Assembly (NCBI GenBank): GCA_019925795.1
Contig: CM034311.1
Location: 14,328,926 to 14,392,925 of the forward strand
Length of the DNA: 64,000 nucleotides
Reading direction: 5' to 3'
Source of the DNA: Dendrobium chrysotoxum
Lineage: Eukaryota; Streptophyta; Magnoliopsida; Asparagales; Orchidaceae
The notes below the pieces were generated by a model. It was not told the origin of the DNA, made no database searches, and was given only the letters and a program-made list of their open reading frames with translations. Position 1 is the first letter of the stretch, and each line of letters begins with the position of its first letter. This document shows positions 46,958-57,379 of this stretch, piece after piece. A program made the position numbers and the translations under genes.

Positions 46958-48753
46958 TATTGTAAATCTAGATCCAAAGACTATAATTTTGATGATAATA
47001 AACATTATTGTCTTCTTATCACTGCTATTATTGCATATCTATTTTATTTGCCCTGTTCTCTAATCTTTCAGGTCCACAAGTTCACTTATTATGCCAATTA
47101 GCTCAAGATCGGGTAGACTAGGGTTGAGTCTATATGTACTTTTAATTTTAGTATACTTTTTATCTTTCTTAAGTTAAGTCATATATCTGTTGGACCCCAA
47201 GCTAAGTAACCTTGCACACACATACTCAAGGGGGTGAGTTAGTGAGTTAGGAAAATTTTCTTTTTTTGAATTAATCATATAGTATGATACACATCATACT
47301 GGATGATTTTTTTTTCATACTAGATGATCTATTATACAGAAAATCCTAGTTAAGGCACCCATTGTTAAGTGATTTTAATTAACTAATCATAGTGGATGAT
47401 TATGATCATACAGGATGATCAGTTATAGACATCAAAAATAGCTGCCAATCATAATTTAGGTAAATTTTTTAATATATAAGTTTTACTCTAATTATATAGT
47501 ATGATCTATATCATACTAGATGACTTATGACAATCATGCCTAAATTGATCTTATGATTAGGGGGCTAATTATGATTAAATTGATCAATCACATCATATAG
47601 GATGATCAGAGATGATCGTACTAAACGAATAGATCCCTGTATGGTATGATATTTAATCATCACTCATCGTACAAGATGAAAATCATAATATTTTAACTAA
47701 TCATCCTAGATGATACCCCTCCTTCATACTAGATGAACCAATTGCTACATGGGAAGATATTTAATCTTCAATGATCATACTGGATGATCAATACATGCTT
47801 GTAAACTAATCGTATAGGACAATTGAAAAATTGTACAGGATAATCCATACAAATACTTGATTTGATCATAAAGGATAATGCAGTTCAAACTAGCTGAATG
47901 TGTTGTTTTGTATAAATTATACAGGATGATATTACGATTATACTAGATCATCATTGATGGCAAATTGAAAATTAAGGCTTCTTTTGGAGGCTCTCTATTT
48001 AAGCTCTCATATAATCTTGAGAGAAATCTTTTGTTGTTGAGTTGATCTAAGAGAGAACTTAGATAAGAAAGAGAGAGAGAGAGATTCTTATGAGGGGGAG
48101 TTGTGAGGGATTCATAAAGGTTGCTTCAAGCAAGGTTTCCATCATCTTTTTCAAGATGCTTGTCGGTTCCGTGGTAGCTCTGGGGGAGACTTTCATCAGT
48201 ATAAGATCCAGGTTCTCTGCTTTCACCATGAGGGTGAAAAAAGATTTTAAGGTTCTCTACCTACTCCAGGAGGGAGTAAAAGGATTCCAGGGTTCTCTGC
48301 CTACTCCAGGAGGAAGTAAAAGGATTTTCAGGTTCTCTGCCTATTCTAGGAGTGAGTAAAAAGATTCAAGGTACTCTGCCTCACTGAGTCGGTGGAAAGA
48401 TTTTATAAGGACTTCTCTGCCTTGCTGCGGGGGCAAAAAGAGAGACAATACTTTTAGTATAATACCTGGAAAGGAGGTTTTCAGGGAGTGGATATAAGTC
48501 AAGTTGACCGAACCACTACAAATCTAGTGTATTCTTTCTATGTACTTTCTGCATCTAATTTTTTATATTTTTTTATGATTTATTCTGTGGTAGAAATCTT
48601 TGATTTTTATTATCGTGAAAGTGATATGCTTCCGCATCAAGGGGTTTTTATTTTTTTTTTAAATTAAAGAATTTTTTTAAATAACTAATTCACGCCCCTC
48701 TTGGTTAGCCTCGGGCTAGTTCTTTAGGGTTTAACAACCCTCACAAACTTTTA
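46958..48753 (+). repeat. Copia 3' LTR
   Basis: It runs TATTGTAAATCTAG ... AAACTTTTA, 1796 bp, aligning with 37162-38934 along its length. It contains the palindrome array (about 47275-47955), TATA-like box at 47996-48002 and hairpin array (48209-48440; stems TTTCACC/GGTGAAA and TACTCC/GGAGTA are clear). Differences from the 5' LTR are many, indicating an old insertion. The open frame at 48090-48359 reads through the hairpin array. Confidence 0.9.
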
Positions 48754-49871
48754 GAATCTATGTGAATACTATAAACTTAGCACTACTATGAGGTAACTCA
48801 TGTATGTGTTATGCTAGTACTCATTATATTATGTTATATTAATGATATATTATATTTTATTTTCAACACATATTTTATGCATTTTTTATCACTCATATGA
48901 AAGTATGTGTTTGTAGTATTTATTTATGTGTTTATTTATATATTAGTAATTTCCTTCGTGCTTAAATTATTATTATCCTCTAATTACTTTTATATTTTGA
49001 TTATTTAATTAACTCTTATAAAAATGATAATTCAAAATTATGGAAAATTAGGATAATAATAAAATCCTAGATCCTAGTTCGAATTAACTTTGTTTATACT
49101 TTATAGGTTTAAAAAAATTAATACTTAACTCATTCAACCATTTGAATTATTATTCTAATTTGAATTTATAATCTATACCGTTATGAATTTAGCTTTTAAA
49201 ATAATAAGATTAATAATTATTATTAAAAGTTTAAAATGAGTAGATTAAAATATGAAATCATAGCTAACCTGAAGATTGAATTAGTAATCTCATCAAGTCC
49301 ATACATTAAAATTATTATGATTGTATGAGAATCCTAAAGTAGAAGCTGATATTCAAAATCATTAATTATGTACTTTACAAAGAAAAAGAACTACAAATAG
49401 TTCTTAGAAAGAAAAGAAGTGAAAAATATCAAAAGAAAAAGATGAGAACATTCAAAAATTCATATTAGTGAAAGCTTAAAATTTTAAAATACAATCTTAT
49501 ACAAAATCTATAAAAGATAATATGATTGGTTAATATAAGGGATGATGAACTAATGAAAGTACAATTTTAATTGTAACCATATCCAATTATTATAACTACA
49601 TTATTCACTTCAGCATTCAAAAGTTAATGATTAAATTTATAACCTATAATTTCAAATTAGGTAAAAATAAGAATGATTGATTAAGTTTAACTATTGGTAT
49701 TTTTCCAAACTAGAAACATAGCTGTGATTCATTTTTACTAATTCTGAACAATGATGTATTATCCTATATTTTAGTCATTTTAGATTGTTACTTTTTATTT
49801 TGGTCAATCACTTAATCAGAATTACAAACTTTTATTTACTTGAGTATCAAGACTTTAAGTCGGGTAGAATT
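48754..49871 (+). other. Athila 3' internal region, unrecognised
   Basis: This is very AT-rich sequence between the copia insertion and the Athila 3' LTR. No Athila protease, RT, integrase or other block could be read in any frame. It ends with TTTAAGTCGGGTAGAATT, a worn purine tract right before TGATAAGTG. It is assigned to Athila by position only. Confidence 0.45.
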
Positions 49872-50306
49872 TGATAAGTGTAAATAATATTATATTTTAC
49901 ATGTTAATTTGTTAATAAAAATATATTATTTTAGTTATGTTTGTGTAGGAAAATATAGAAAATGAGCAAAATTTTTAAGCATGGTACAATGTCGTGGCAT
50001 CAGACACTATACCACCGTGGTGTCATTATTGATACCATCAGAGCACCCAATAATGGGCATGGTTGTGCTTAGTCTCTATTTGACAGCACTGTAGCATCGG
50101 AGGAGTCAGCATCGTAAATCCCAATCTCTATCTACACCTTGCCACGGTGCCAAATTCCACACTGCCAATCCAAGGGGAGTGCCACATAGATGTTGTAGTG
50201 CTCAACAGTCAGCAGCACCGTGGTGCTATAGTTATAACCATTCAGGCCATGAGCTGCCAGCAAAGTAACACATCGATTCATTAAATAGTGGGTCTATATC
50301 AATAAG
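49872..50306 (+). repeat. Athila 3' LTR, cut by CACTA
   Basis: It starts TGATAAGTGTAAATAAT and aligns with the first 430 bp of 34130-35751, including ACCACCGTGGTG and AAGGGGAGTGCCACAT words. The alignment ends at AAG (50304-50306), where CACTATAGG begins. The rest of this LTR is not seen later in the window. Confidence 0.8.
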
Positions 50307-50570
50307 CACTATAGGAAAATTGGCCATTACTGGTGGACAAAATCCATCGATAAACATGAAATTCTATCTGTAAAATCCAGTTTCCTATAAATTTTGGGTA
50401 AAATGTTATCCGATGGTAATTCACGAGCTGAAACTTTTATTTCATCGAAAAAATATTGCTAGAAATATTTTCGGTAAACTTAATAGTGGAATGTCGGGGA
50501 AAAACCATAACTATGGCATCATTTTCTTGAAAGGAATTCTGGTATTTTATCCGCTAGAATTTCTAATGGA
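50307..50570. repeat. CACTA terminal and subterminal region
   Basis: The terminal repeat CACTATAGGAAAATTGGCC is followed by GGTGGACAAAATCCATCG, TCCGATGG and similar short GGTGG / CATCG / CCGCTAG words in both orientations. These are the binding-site type subterminal repeats of CACTA elements. They continue after the copia LTR at 52414-52610 (TCTATCGAAAATACCAGC and ATCGTCTATC). Confidence 0.7.
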
Positions 50571-52408
50571 TGTTGCAAATCTGGACCCAAGTCATGTGAT
50601 TTTGATGATAATAAATATTATTGAATTTTTCACTATGCTATTTCAATCTATTACATATCCAAGTAATGTCAGGGAAAAACCATAATATTTCAGGATCACA
50701 ACTCACCTGTAACCTCGACAGCTCAAGACTGGGTAGACTAGGAATAAAGTCTATATTTTTTAGTCTTTTTATACTTTTTATCTTTTTTGAGTCAAATATA
50801 CATTGTGGTGGATCCTAAAGCTAAGTAACCTTGCACACACACAGTCAAGAGAGTGAGTTGGTGAGTTAAAACAATTTTTTATTTTTTGAACTAATTATAT
50901 AGTATAATTTATATCGTACTGAATGATCAGTTAAATAGAAACCCTAATTAGGTCACCTCTATTAATTAAGAGTAATTAAACTAACCATATTGTATGATCC
51001 ATATCATACAGGATGATCAATTATAATTAGCAAAATAGCTGCTAATCATATTAGGTACTATTTTAATATTCAAATTTTGTGTCTAATCATATTGTACGAT
51101 ATGCATCATACTACGATATATAACAATCATGCCTAAATTGATCCTGTGATTAGAGGAACAATTATGGTTTACTTATTTGATTGAATTGTACATGGCAATT
51201 TGAGTTATCGTACTGTATGACCTGATTCTTACATGGGACAATAATTAATCACCACCTATCATACAATATGAAATATCATAATTTTTAACTTATCGTACAG
51301 GATAATTCCACATTTTCATACTGTAAGAACTGATAGCTACGTGGGATAATAATTTATTGTCACCTATCTTACTAGATGATTAGCACAAACTCTTAAACTG
51401 ATTGTATAGGATAATGCATTTCGTACTGTCTAAAAGGCTATTTTATACTAATCGTACTGAACGATGGTCTTAATAGTCCTGGACGATCAATTCATCTCTT
51501 TGAACTAATTGTACATGATCTATCTCTTCATATAGTACTAATAAGAGTACTTTAAACTAATGGTACATGGTGATCTTAGATCGTACTTGACAATCAGAGA
51601 TACCATATTGAAATTTAGGGCTTTTTGTGAGGCTCTTTATTTAAACTCTCCTATTGTCTTATTTTAAAGACTTTTGGCTGCTAAGTGTATTTTTTTTGAG
51701 GGAGCAAAGAGGTTCTTTTGAGAGCTTTGAGAGAGAGAAGAAAGGGAGACTTCTTTTTATGAGGGAGAGTTATGAGGGATTCATAAGGTTACTCCAAGCA
51801 AGGTTCTTCCTCATCTTCTTTAAGCTTCTATCTTGATCCTTTGGAGGCTCCAAGTAGACATTCTGCAGCAACAATCCTAGGTTCTTTGCCTTTTCTAGGA
51901 GGAAGAAAAGAATTCTAGGTTCTATGCCTTCACTAAAATTGTGAAAAAAGATTCTACATTCTCTGCCATCACCAAGAGGGTGAACAAGGATTACAGGTTC
52001 TCTGCCTTCACCAGGTTGGTGAAAAGATTTTATAAGGGCTTCTCTGCCTTGCTGTGGGGACAAAAGGAGAGACACTACTTTTAATGCAATACCTGAAAAG
52101 GAGGTTTCTAGGGAGTGGAGATAGGTCAGATTGGACCAAACCACTATAAATTTTTATGTGTTTTATTTTTATTATTCCACACTTTATTTTTCTATAATTT
52201 ACTATGTGGTTGATAAACTCTGATTTACTGTTATTGTGAAATTAATCTACTTCCATATTAGGGGATTAAGGTGTTTGTTTTTGAGATATTAAAAGGATAC
52301 AAAAAGATTTTCTTTTTATTTAAATTTTTTTAAAAATAACCAATTCAACCCCCTCTTTGTTAGCCTCGAGCTGGTTCTTTGAGGTTTAACAACCTTTATG
52401 AACTGTCA
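50571..52408 (+). repeat. Copia solo LTR inside CACTA
   Basis: It runs TGTTGCAAATCTGG ... GAACTGTCA, 1838 bp. It is flanked by ATGGA (50566-50570) and ATAGA (52409-52413), a target duplication with one change. It is the same family as 37162 and contains a palindrome array (about 50895-51590), TATA-like TATTTAA at 51638-51644 and a hairpin array at 51880-52070. No internal region is present. The open frames at 50413-50818 straddle its start and are not genes. Confidence 0.9.
51880..52070 (+). repeat. Leader hairpin array (solo LTR)
   Basis: Five units. The stems here differ from those at 38391 yet still pair: TTTTCT/AGAAAA (51891-51909), TTCAC/GTGAA (about 51929-51945), TCACC/GGTGA (about 51969-51983) and TTCACC/GGTGAA (52007-52023). 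The open frame at 51770-52144 on the minus strand is the array read backwards. Confidence 0.8.
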
Positions 52409-52413
52409 ATAGA

Positions 52414-52873
52414 AATTTTTTGCTATAAACATCTGCGGATAATCCATAGGATAGTTTTGTCGAACATTTACAGACAAAAATATCTTGCATATTATCTATC
52501 GAAAATACCAGCAAAAAGGTTTCACCAGAAATACAATATCATTTCATCGTCTATCTATTTATAGTGGATAATACGTAAAAAATCTATAGCAAAAATAAAA
52601 AATAGCCTTTTTTATTAGAAAAAAAAATTTCTATAACACAACCTACATATAAAAATTCCAAAACTATATTCATTTAAATTTAAAGATCTACATAAACATA
52701 TAATCAAAATCATCACCAAATATTGAACATAAATATATAAACATAAACATACTTTCTAAATTAATTGACCATTCACCAAACAGTTCAAAGTAAAATTTAA
52801 AGTTTGTTCGTTTAAAATTGCACAAATATCCAAAATAAATAACAACAAATATCCAAAAATAAGAACACAATAT
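52414..52873. other. CACTA 3' noncoding part
   Basis: This is AT-rich sequence between the copia LTR and the stop codon of the TNPA-like gene. The first 200 bp carry subterminal-type words; the rest shows nothing recognisable. It would hold the 3' untranslated end of the minus-strand gene. Confidence 0.5.
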
Positions 52874-54433
52874 CTACTCAAAATCAGTCTCCTCCTCTAC
52901 TGAAGCTACCTTCTCTCCACTGATCTCTTCCCTCATTTTATGTAGTTCATCCAATAACTGAGTTTATTGCATCTACATCTGTACTTACTAGTCAGCTTGG
53001 GATTTCCTAACTTGCTCTAGCTCAGTTTGAAGGTCAGCTACCTGTGTACTATATAACAACTACTGGGTACTTACTGATAAGCTGAAGCCACCAGATATCT
53101 TCCCCTTATATGTGTAGGCTTGTGAGCCTAAACCATAAACCCTGTCATACTGCATTCCACCTACCGCTCGTGACCAAGTGTGATAGTAAGAGTATTGAAC
53201 CCAATCTGCTATGCCTGGCTCTCTCAAAGCTGTTTATACTCATTCTATGAAATTCAATAAAAAATTAAGCAATTTACATATGACATCAAAAATATTAAAC
53301 TTATATACTTATGTAAGCTCTCTTTACTCGCTCATCAACCCAATGTTGGTCCTCCTACTACCTATGAGTTTGACTATGCAATTCAACTATAATCGGCTCT
53401 CTACCTAGGACCTCTTTGTATAATAGACTTACAATAATATTCATATCTAGGTAAATTATTCAAAACTTTTAAAATTTCTTATCATATATTGCATGTACTC
53501 AGTATGTGGAATTATGCCTTCAGTATGAAGGGAACTACCCATGCCCCCAATATCAGAATCTCTATTATGTCTATTCAAGCCCCTCCTCCTGGAATTGTGC
53601 CCTCAGTATGAAGGGAACTACCCATACCCCAAGTACTGGTTAGCTTAGCCCATACACTTTCACTAATCTAGAGTGGTTGCTCGCCTGACTTTCTAATATC
53701 TGTAAATATGTCTCGCATGCAAGTCGACTCACGCTTCTCAAAATTCTTTCTTATTTTTTCATTGTACTGGGGTAGCCAACAAAAATTTTTCTACAATTAA
53801 AAGCATATGAATAGAATATATACTTTTATTAACATAAGTAAAAAGATATGATATAAAATATATTTGTATAATAACTAACCTTAAACTCTCTGAATCACAT
53901 GTCTCACACTTCATTCGGGACTTTCTTCCAAGAAATATAAGTAGAATTATACATGTTCTGTATTATGTCCTATATTTAATGCGTCGGCTATTTTGATGGG
54001 TGAAACATGCACAAAATATGTTAGGAGAGAAAAAAATTTATTCAATTTTAGTTACATGTTAACAATATAATAAGTACGTATATATCACTATCGGGTTCTA
54101 TCAACATGAGATCCTCTATCCTCTACTCTGTTATAGCTAGGTGGAAGGTCCACCTATAGCGAGCTGAGGGGGTAGTGGGGGATAGTATGATGAGGCATAT
54201 GGTGGATATGGATAAGTGGTAGAGCCTCCATGAGAAGGTGGGGGTGGGTAGTAAGGGTAAAAGAGAGTATTGTGCGTGGCGTCTAACAAAGGGAAGCGAG
54301 GGTCTAGTGAGTAGAACTGTGGGCTACTAGCTGTAAGAGAAGGTAAAAATGGGCTAGGCTGATGCTGAGTGATAGGCTGAGATAAAGATGTCTCCTCAGT
54401 ACATATAGACCTACTAGGTGGGCCACTAATCAT
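52874..54433 (-). pseudogene. TNPA-like CACTA protein (Ptta/En/Spm type)
   Basis: This is the second CACTA protein, which in relatives binds subterminal repeats. On the minus strand a proline/tyrosine-rich N-terminus runs 54433-54137 (MISGPPSRSICTEE, then PYYPPPPSHGG). It is followed, probably after an intron, by a YFLEES-type block near 53920 with a splice-donor-like AAG/GTTAGT at about 53880. CWLPQYNEKIRKNFEKRES (53785-53730) and a block ending MGSSLHTEG come next. The C-terminal part has VQYSYYHTWSRAVGGMQYD near 53200-53150, VYGLGSQAY and a coiled end ...EETDFE with TAG at 52874-52876. Stops interrupt it. Exon limits are estimates. Confidence 0.7.
53510..53640 (-). repeat. Tandem duplication inside the TNPA-like gene
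   Basis: A block coding MGSSLHTEG-I/T-IP occurs twice, at about 53511-53560 and 53590-53637, offset by about 79 bp. In relatives this block occurs once. The offset is not a multiple of three, so the duplication shifts the frame. Confidence 0.75.
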
Positions 54434-54711
54434 CTTCTTGTCACAACTACCAAAAATATTTTTGACCAATCCTTCGTGACACTCATCACTAAAACCATAT
54501 GAAAAAAACAAATTTAAAAATATTAGCAATATAAATTGTAATAAAATTTAATATAAAATAGCATAATAATTAAATAAATAAAGTAGACCAACAATAAAAT
54601 AAATAAACTAACTATTATTATGTTGTTTAAATAAATCATATTATTAATATAAATTATTGATTTATAATTGATTGTCAAAAATTATTTATCTTAAGTTTTA
54701 TCATCATTTAT

Positions 54712-55170
54712 TTATTCACTTATATATGATGAAACATCTGCACCACTATTAGATTCCTCATGACTTTCCTCTATATTTAAATCTATTTTCTTTAACTACA
54801 ACTCACTCTCATTAGTTATAATTTGATCATCCACATCGTTAGCAAGATCTTTTAAGTTTAACATAAACTTTTCTTGATGTGCTGGTAGTATTGATCTGGT
54901 TTTCTCAATTACTCCCCTAGGTTTAATCTTTATAACTATGAGTCAATTCTGTTTGCATCATAATTTACTCAGATAGTTAGCAAAATAGACTTGGATTGTC
55001 TAGCTAGCAATGATAAATGAGTCAAACTTTGCATATCTCCTACCTCGCTTTTCTTCTATTATATCATAAAGTGAATGTATTCTTGTACCTCTATTCTATA
55101 CTGGATCAAACCAATCACAATTAAATAGATACACATTATTCCTATGATCGGGATATTCTAACTGTAGTAT
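54712..55170 (-). pseudogene. TNP2 transposase, C-terminal part (DUF4216)
   Basis: On the minus strand the frame reads LEYPDHRNNVYLFNCDWFDP, a stop, then RGTRIHSLYDIIEEKRGRRY, AKFDSFIIAS and VYFANYLSKL. This is the C-terminal DUF4216 domain of CACTA TNP2. A serine/aspartate-rich tail ends at the TAA at 54712-54714. It is cut at 55171 by a large insertion flanked by AGTAT, and its N-terminal continuation is at 61283. Confidence 0.85.
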
Positions 55171-55392
55171 TGTGGGTCTCCGAAAGGACTCTGCTTGCGG
55201 GGAATAGAATCCAAAGGGTACAACCGCACTATCCCATAGGACAAAACGATCGTAGGCCTTTACACTCTACTAAAGCAGGCACATGGAAGAGCAGATGGGA
55301 TCATACATATGATTAGCCGTGGAGGATAGTGGTTTTCACCTACACACCTCGATAGATAATAATATATACGAACCAAAATGCCACGAGATTTC

Positions 55393-55496
55393 CCCCATTC
55401 GATACATCAGCTCGAATGGGGTTTATTTGATGTGGGGATCAGTTTCCCACGGGTGCAAGCCCCCGTGGTTAATTACATCTTAGGCCTCGGCCTAAG
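55393..55496. repeat. Cluster of three perfect hairpins
   Basis: Three inverted repeats follow each other. CCCCATTCGA / TCGAATGGGG lies at 55393-55421 (10-bp arms, 9-nt loop). CCACGGG / CCCGTGG lies at 55447-55468 (7-bp arms). CTTAGGCC TC GGCCTAAG lies at 55479-55496 (8-bp arms). They lie about 220-325 bp inside the left end of the 6.1 kb insertion. Confidence 0.85.
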
Positions 55497-56424
55497 AAAA
55501 CTCTCGATTAAGGACGATGTATTATTCTCTTCTTAATTCAGTGCATAGAGAAAGTTCCTAAGTTCTATTCCAAAGATGATAAACTCTTCTCTTTATCCTT
55601 AGTGGTGATTAAACATTTTTAAATGCATAAAGATGTGATTAAAATTTTGAGTTTAAAATATCAAAGATGGAATTCGCTAACCTAGGAGAAATGATAGATT
55701 CAAAATCCATCAGAAGTGAAAAGAGGCACACTGAGGGGTGTACAATCTGAGCTTATGCTTGCCTGGAGTGAGCCGCCAGCTAACATCCTAAACACAATCA
55801 ATCGCCCTATATGTATGCATGATAAGAAGGCTCTATCCTAGGGAATCAAGGATTTTTTAGTTCAGAGGTTTAAATCAGGGACTCTGTAATATGTAAATGA
55901 ATCTTTCTAGTGCTATATATGATGCATGAAACGGATGCATAAATAAAAATATTTTAGGTCTGTTAAAAGATAAGGTGGCCAAGCTCCACAACAACATGCT
56001 TGGATTTCTACACTTATGAATGGAACAGGCTTAAACGTGGCTATTTATTATCTTCTGACTCCAAGTCTATACTATAGAATTCCAAAAGAGACCATCTTCC
56101 AAAGAAGGAAGGATTATCTTTTGGAGCCCTATACGTATGCATAAATAGTCACATTTAACTTTTTACAAGTCTTTAAAACTAAAAAATACATAAATACGAT
56201 AAACACTTTACATGAAGTCCTAGATACATTCTACATTGAATCTTCTTTTACAAGCATCTTAGGTACATTCTACTTTGACTTTTCCACTTGAGCAACAATG
56301 ATATGATGCATGTATATAAATAGGGTGCACTATGAAGTATGGTGTATAAAGATGCATGTATGACATCCAGAGTATAGAAAGTAAATAAATACATCAAGGA
56401 TACCCTCCAGGCAAGATACCCACA

Positions 56425-56707
56425 TCACACAAAAATAGAAAAATCATCCTAACGGTGCCCACTTCATGTGGGAAAGCAATAATGCACATGGCATAAATAG
56501 GTGGCCTACACTACAGGCCTAAAATGATCCTAATGGTCTCTAGGGCTCACAGAAGGTGGGGGGTATCACACCCAAAATAGAAAAAAGTGAACATCCTAAT
56601 GGCGCCCACTTCGTGTGTGAAAACTGTGATGCACATGGCACAAGTAGGTGGGCCTATACTACAGGCCTAAAGTGACCATAAGGGTCTCTAGGGCTCACAA
56701 AAGGGGG
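56425..56707. repeat. 141-bp tandem duplication
   Basis: Two diverged copies, 56425-56565 and 56566-56707, share ATCCTAA-GG-GCCCACTTC, ATGCACATGGCA, CTACAGGCCTAAA and GGTCTCTAGGGCTCACA. No coding content is seen. They lie within the 6.1 kb insertion. Confidence 0.85.
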
Positions 56708-57379
56708 GCAAGCCTTGACCCATAAGGCCAAGGCTTCATTAGTGCACTAACCTATGGCCAGCTAACTAAACATTCTATAATATATATTAAACTAAAAGCA
56801 GTTAACAAAGTGTGTGTGATGTGTAACAATTTTGATATATAATTAGATATTTTTATAAGCAATAGAGATTATACCTGCCCATAGCGTGCCCTCTCAAGAG
56901 ATCCCAAGCACATGATCCCATTGATCCGCCTATATATGATACATTATACCTCACAAATAATAAAGCAAGAACAAACATAGGGTGTGCGTAGATGCCATTC
57001 AAAAAGAAATACAAATAAATAAAAATTTAACTAGTAAGCAATTAAATACTCAAATTTATCTAATATATACATGTTATCATTAGAATATAAGTTGATGTGA
57101 AAGTTTATAGCATAAAACATAAAAATAGACTACACATGAATCATATTAAAATCTAATAATCATCGCACATTGAAACTTGCTACTTGCAGAATATAGAAAA
57201 GAGGTACACATAGAACCTAGGAGAATTTACTAATAAGTGTATCAATCTTTCTACAATGTAATCTTAGGTATACATTTGGAATTGATCAATCCGCTTACAA
57301 GTTCTATTTTAAAGCCAGATATTCACATGACATTCAAGTTTATTCTTACAAATAGAAATTAATCAAATATACTTAATGA

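Larger units (their letters stand above)
37162..48753 (+). mobile_element. SIRE-like Ty1/copia element with an extra ORF
   Basis: The element is 11.6 kb: 5' LTR 37162-38934, primer site, gag, protease, integrase, RT, RNase H (copia order), a 1.7 kb spacer with palindromic repeats, an extra ORF ending in a proline run, a purine tract and 3' LTR 46958-48753. An extra ORF after RNase H and the long LTRs fit the SIRE/Maximus lineage. It is inserted in Athila gag; flanks AAGTC and GAATC could be a worn duplication (two transitions). Other LTRs of the family occur at 3423, 20325, 28256, 50571 and 61897. Confidence 0.85.
34130..49871 (+). mobile_element. Athila element (Ty3/gypsy), split by a copia element
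   Basis: It comprises a 5' LTR (34130-35751), a tRNA-Asp-type primer site, gag (35880-37140), then a copia insertion (37162-48753), 1.1 kb of uncharacterised AT-rich sequence and a purine tract before a 3' LTR start at 49872. Protease, RT, RNase H and integrase were not found, so the internal region was deleted around the copia insertion or lost beforehand. The 3' LTR is itself cut by a CACTA element at 50307. Confidence 0.75.

Noticed and set aside
54137..54529. Host gene for a proline-rich protein on the minus strand
   Set aside because: Position just downstream of TNP2 and upstream of TNPA-type blocks shows it to be the N-terminus of the CACTA protein; the first 32 codons look like intron plus splice acceptor.
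55447..55496. Helitron 3' end (hairpin followed by CTRR)
   Set aside because: The hairpins are not followed by a CTRR end at the expected distance, and the unit has TG...CA ends with a 5-bp duplication, which Helitrons lack.
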